Below, piece by piece: positions 55,229 through 56,701 of a DNA stretch of 56,701 nucleotides. The stretch covers positions 1 to 56,701 of the forward strand of contig JAJYPP010000017.1 of assembly GCA_021795235.1 (NCBI GenBank), given 5' to 3'. Both the position numbers and the translations under genes were made by a program. Every line of letters starts with the position of its first letter. The stretch's first letter is position 1. The notes beneath the pieces were generated by a model. The model saw only the letters and a program-made list of their open reading frames with translations, was not told the DNA's origin and ran no database searches. This DNA is from a bacterium (GTDB lineage: Bacteria; Chloroflexota; Dormibacteria; Aeolococcales; Bog-877).

Positions 55229-56578
55229 GTGATCGACCAGGCCCAGGGACTGGCCCACGAAGCGACCGAGATGCTCCAGCTCCTGATCCGCAACCGCTGC
55301 GTCAATGATGGGACGCCGGAGTCCGGGCATGAGGAGAGGAGCGCAGCGCTTCTCCAAACCTACCTGGAAGGCTCCGACCTGGACCTCCAAACCTGGGAGC
55401 CCGCACCCGGACGAAAGTCGCTGGTGGCCAGACTTCCGGGACGGGACCGCTCAGCGCCATCGCTCACCCTGCTCGGACACACGGACGTGGTCCCCGCCAG
55501 CCCGGCGGCCTGGCGGCACGACCCCTTCGGCGGGGAGCTGATCAATGGCGAAGTCTGGGGGCGGGGGGCAATTGACATGCTGGACCTGACCGCAACCATG
55601 GCTGTGGGCATGCGCAGGCTGGCCCGCAGTGGCTTCCGGCCCTCGGGAAATCTCACCTACGTCGCCGTCGCCGACGAGGAGGGCATGAGCCGGTTCGGGG
55701 CCCGCTGGCTCACCGACCATGTCCCGGATGCCGTCGGCTCTGACTACGTCATCACCGAGTCTGGTGGGTTCCCAATGGCGACTCCTGATGGCCAGACCCG
55801 CCTTCCAGTCGTGGTGGCCGAGAAGGGCGTCTACTGGTGCGTCCTGACCGTGCGGGGTACCCCCGGCCACGGATCCCAGCCATTTCGCACTGACAACGCC
55901 CTGGTCAAGGCGGCCGAGGTGGTGCGCCGCATCGACGAATTCCACCCGCCGGCCCAGATGCATGACGCTTGGCGGCGGTTCGTGGAGGGCATGGGCTTCC
56001 CGCCCGAGCTGTCTGGACCGTTGCTGGACCCTGACCGGGTCCTGGAGTTCTGCGAGCAACTGCCCATGATTGGGCTCGCCCGCCTGGCCCAGGCCAGCAC
56101 CCACACCACCCTGGCCCCGACCATGATGAGTGCTGGCACCAAGATCAATGTCATCCCCGACCTGGTGAAGCTGCAGGTGGATATCCGCACCCTGCCCGGC
56201 TGGGACGTCACCGATGTCCGCGCCATGCTCACGGAGGCGATCGGGGATCTGGCCGACCATGTCGACATCGACCTTCCCACCCACGACCAGGCGTCCTCCT
56301 CTCCCACCGACACTCCCCTCTGGGAGGCCCTGCAGCGGGTCACTGACCGCCACTACCCAGGGGCGCGCAATGTGCCGTTTCTCACCGCCGGAGCGACCGA
56401 TGCCCGCTTCCATCGTGCCCTCGGCTCGGTGGCGTACGGCTTCGGTCTCCACAGCCGCAGCATCTCCTTCGAGAACTACGCGGTAATGTTCCACGGGCTC
56501 GACGAACGGGTTGATGTGGACTCACTGGCCCTCTCCACCGAGTTGTGGATCGAGCTGGCACGCGACTTTCTCGGCTGA
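55229..56578 (+). CDS. M20-family metallopeptidase (ArgE/DapE/ACY1 type)
   Basis: 449 residues. Metal-ligand regions are TLLGHTDVVP, GRGAIDMLDLTATM, VAVADEEGM with the catalytic Glu pair, and the C-terminal FLTAGATDARF. A dimerisation lid domain (RGTPGHGSQPFRTDNALVKA) sits between. It should hydrolyse an N-acyl amino acid, dipeptide or related amide in the cytosol with two zinc ions. Start is GTG at 55229; GGTAAG precedes it, a modest ribosome site. The gene returns to the high-GC composition seen before 32 kb. Confidence 0.93.
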   Translation: MIDQAQGLAHEATEMLQLLIRNRCVNDGTPESGHEERSAALLQTYLEGSDLDLQTWEPAPGRKSLVARLPGRDRSAPSLTLLGHTDVVPASPAAWRHDPFGGELINGEVWGRGAIDMLDLTATMAVGMRRLARSGFRPSGNLTYVAVADEEGMSRFGARWLTDHVPDAVGSDYVITESGGFPMATPDGQTRLPVVVAEKGVYWCVLTVRGTPGHGSQPFRTDNALVKAAEVVRRIDEFHPPAQMHDAWRRFVEGMGFPPELSGPLLDPDRVLEFCEQLPMIGLARLAQASTHTTLAPTMMSAGTKINVIPDLVKLQVDIRTLPGWDVTDVRAMLTEAIGDLADHVDIDLPTHDQASSSPTDTPLWEALQRVTDRHYPGARNVPFLTAGATDARFHRALGSVAYGFGLHSRSISFENYAVMFHGLDERVDVDSLALSTELWIELARDFLG

Positions 56579-56587
56579 GCTTGCGAT

Positions 56588-56701
56588 TTAACCTCTGAGC
56601 GGGGGCGAGGGGGCCACGGCGGGGTCGGGCTGGTCAGCCTGCAGGGTGAGCTCAATAGCGTCGTTGGCAGCCCGACGTAGCTGAGGGATGAGCTTGCGGA
56701 G
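56588..56701 (-). CDS. C-terminal end of an unidentified gene cut by the window edge
   Basis: The minus strand is open from the window edge to a TAA at 56588, giving 37 codons (LRKLIPQLRRAANDAIEL then a Pro/Asp-rich tail). The helix-like start and polar, proline-rich tail look like a real protein end. It is convergent with the M20 gene, 9 bases away. Too short to name. Confidence 0.4.
   Translation of the reverse strand, partial: LRKLIPQLRRAANDAIELTLQADQPDPAVAPSPPLRG

Noticed and set aside
1..56701. CRISPR arrays, tRNA and rRNA genes
   Set aside because: No regularly spaced direct repeats, no cloverleaf with a T-loop, and no rRNA-like stretch were seen on reading through the window.

Overview
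This is a high-GC bacterial window with many GTG starts and tight 1-4 bp gene overlaps. Repeated long antisense open frames are the usual side effect of high GC. It holds catabolic genes, transporters and decayed insertion sequences, and no rRNA, tRNA or ribosomal protein gene that could fix the taxon. The style (high GC, IS1634-like transposases, fused oxoprolinase and E1 subunits, unfused ACAD10-type genes) suggests a soil-type Actinomycetota, Chloroflexota or Dormibacterota. That placement is inference only.

Region 1 (0.5-5.2 kb) is purine use: an NCS2 nucleobase permease faces a convergent xanthine-dehydrogenase-type enzyme in which the [2Fe-2S] and molybdopterin parts are fused. Region 2 (5.9-15.6 kb) is small-molecule nitrogen scavenging. 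An operon runs pxpB, pxpC (with an extra biotinyl-like C-terminus), pxpA, then a creatinase/ectoine-hydrolase-like M24 protein. Around it lie an APC amino-acid permease, a DMT exporter and a sarcosine-oxidase-like flavoprotein.

Region 3 (15.9-24.9 kb) is one long minus-strand series: leucine-type dehydrogenase, two SDRs, a second sarcosine-oxidase-like flavoprotein, then a complete branched-chain 2-oxoacid dehydrogenase (E1alpha, E1beta, E2, E3) with overlapping genes. It fits deamination and oxidative decarboxylation of branched-chain or related amino acids. Region 4 (25.2-29.3 kb) runs dprA-like (split), HAD, APH-like kinase, acyl-CoA dehydrogenase. The last three have the same order as the domains of animal ACAD10, which suggests catabolism of 4-hydroxyacyl-CoA via phosphorylation. 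Phosphoenolpyruvate carboxylase is divergent at 29.6-32.3 kb.

Region 5 (32.5-55 kb) looks like an acquired sugar island of visibly lower GC. Fragments of the same IS1634-like transposase family lie at both edges (32.5-33.4 and 54.6-55.0 kb). Inside are two PfkB kinases, an aldo/keto reductase, a D-2-hydroxyacid dehydrogenase, a sugar ABC transporter with a clear LacI-type promoter/operator, a LacI regulator, a broken fucose/arabinose-isomerase-like gene, and an operon of a fused E1alpha-beta, an E2 with two subunit-binding domains and an FGGY sugar kinase. Internal transposase wrecks at 43.2-44.5 and 45.9-48.7 kb have destroyed the isomerase.

Region 6 (55.2-56.7 kb) returns to the high-GC style with an M20 peptidase and the end of a truncated minus-strand gene. 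The best candidate for a little-described system is the E1alphabeta-E2-FGGY kinase operon, where the kinase gene is translationally coupled to a 2-oxoacid-dehydrogenase-type E2. The unfused HAD-APH-ACAD operon comes second.
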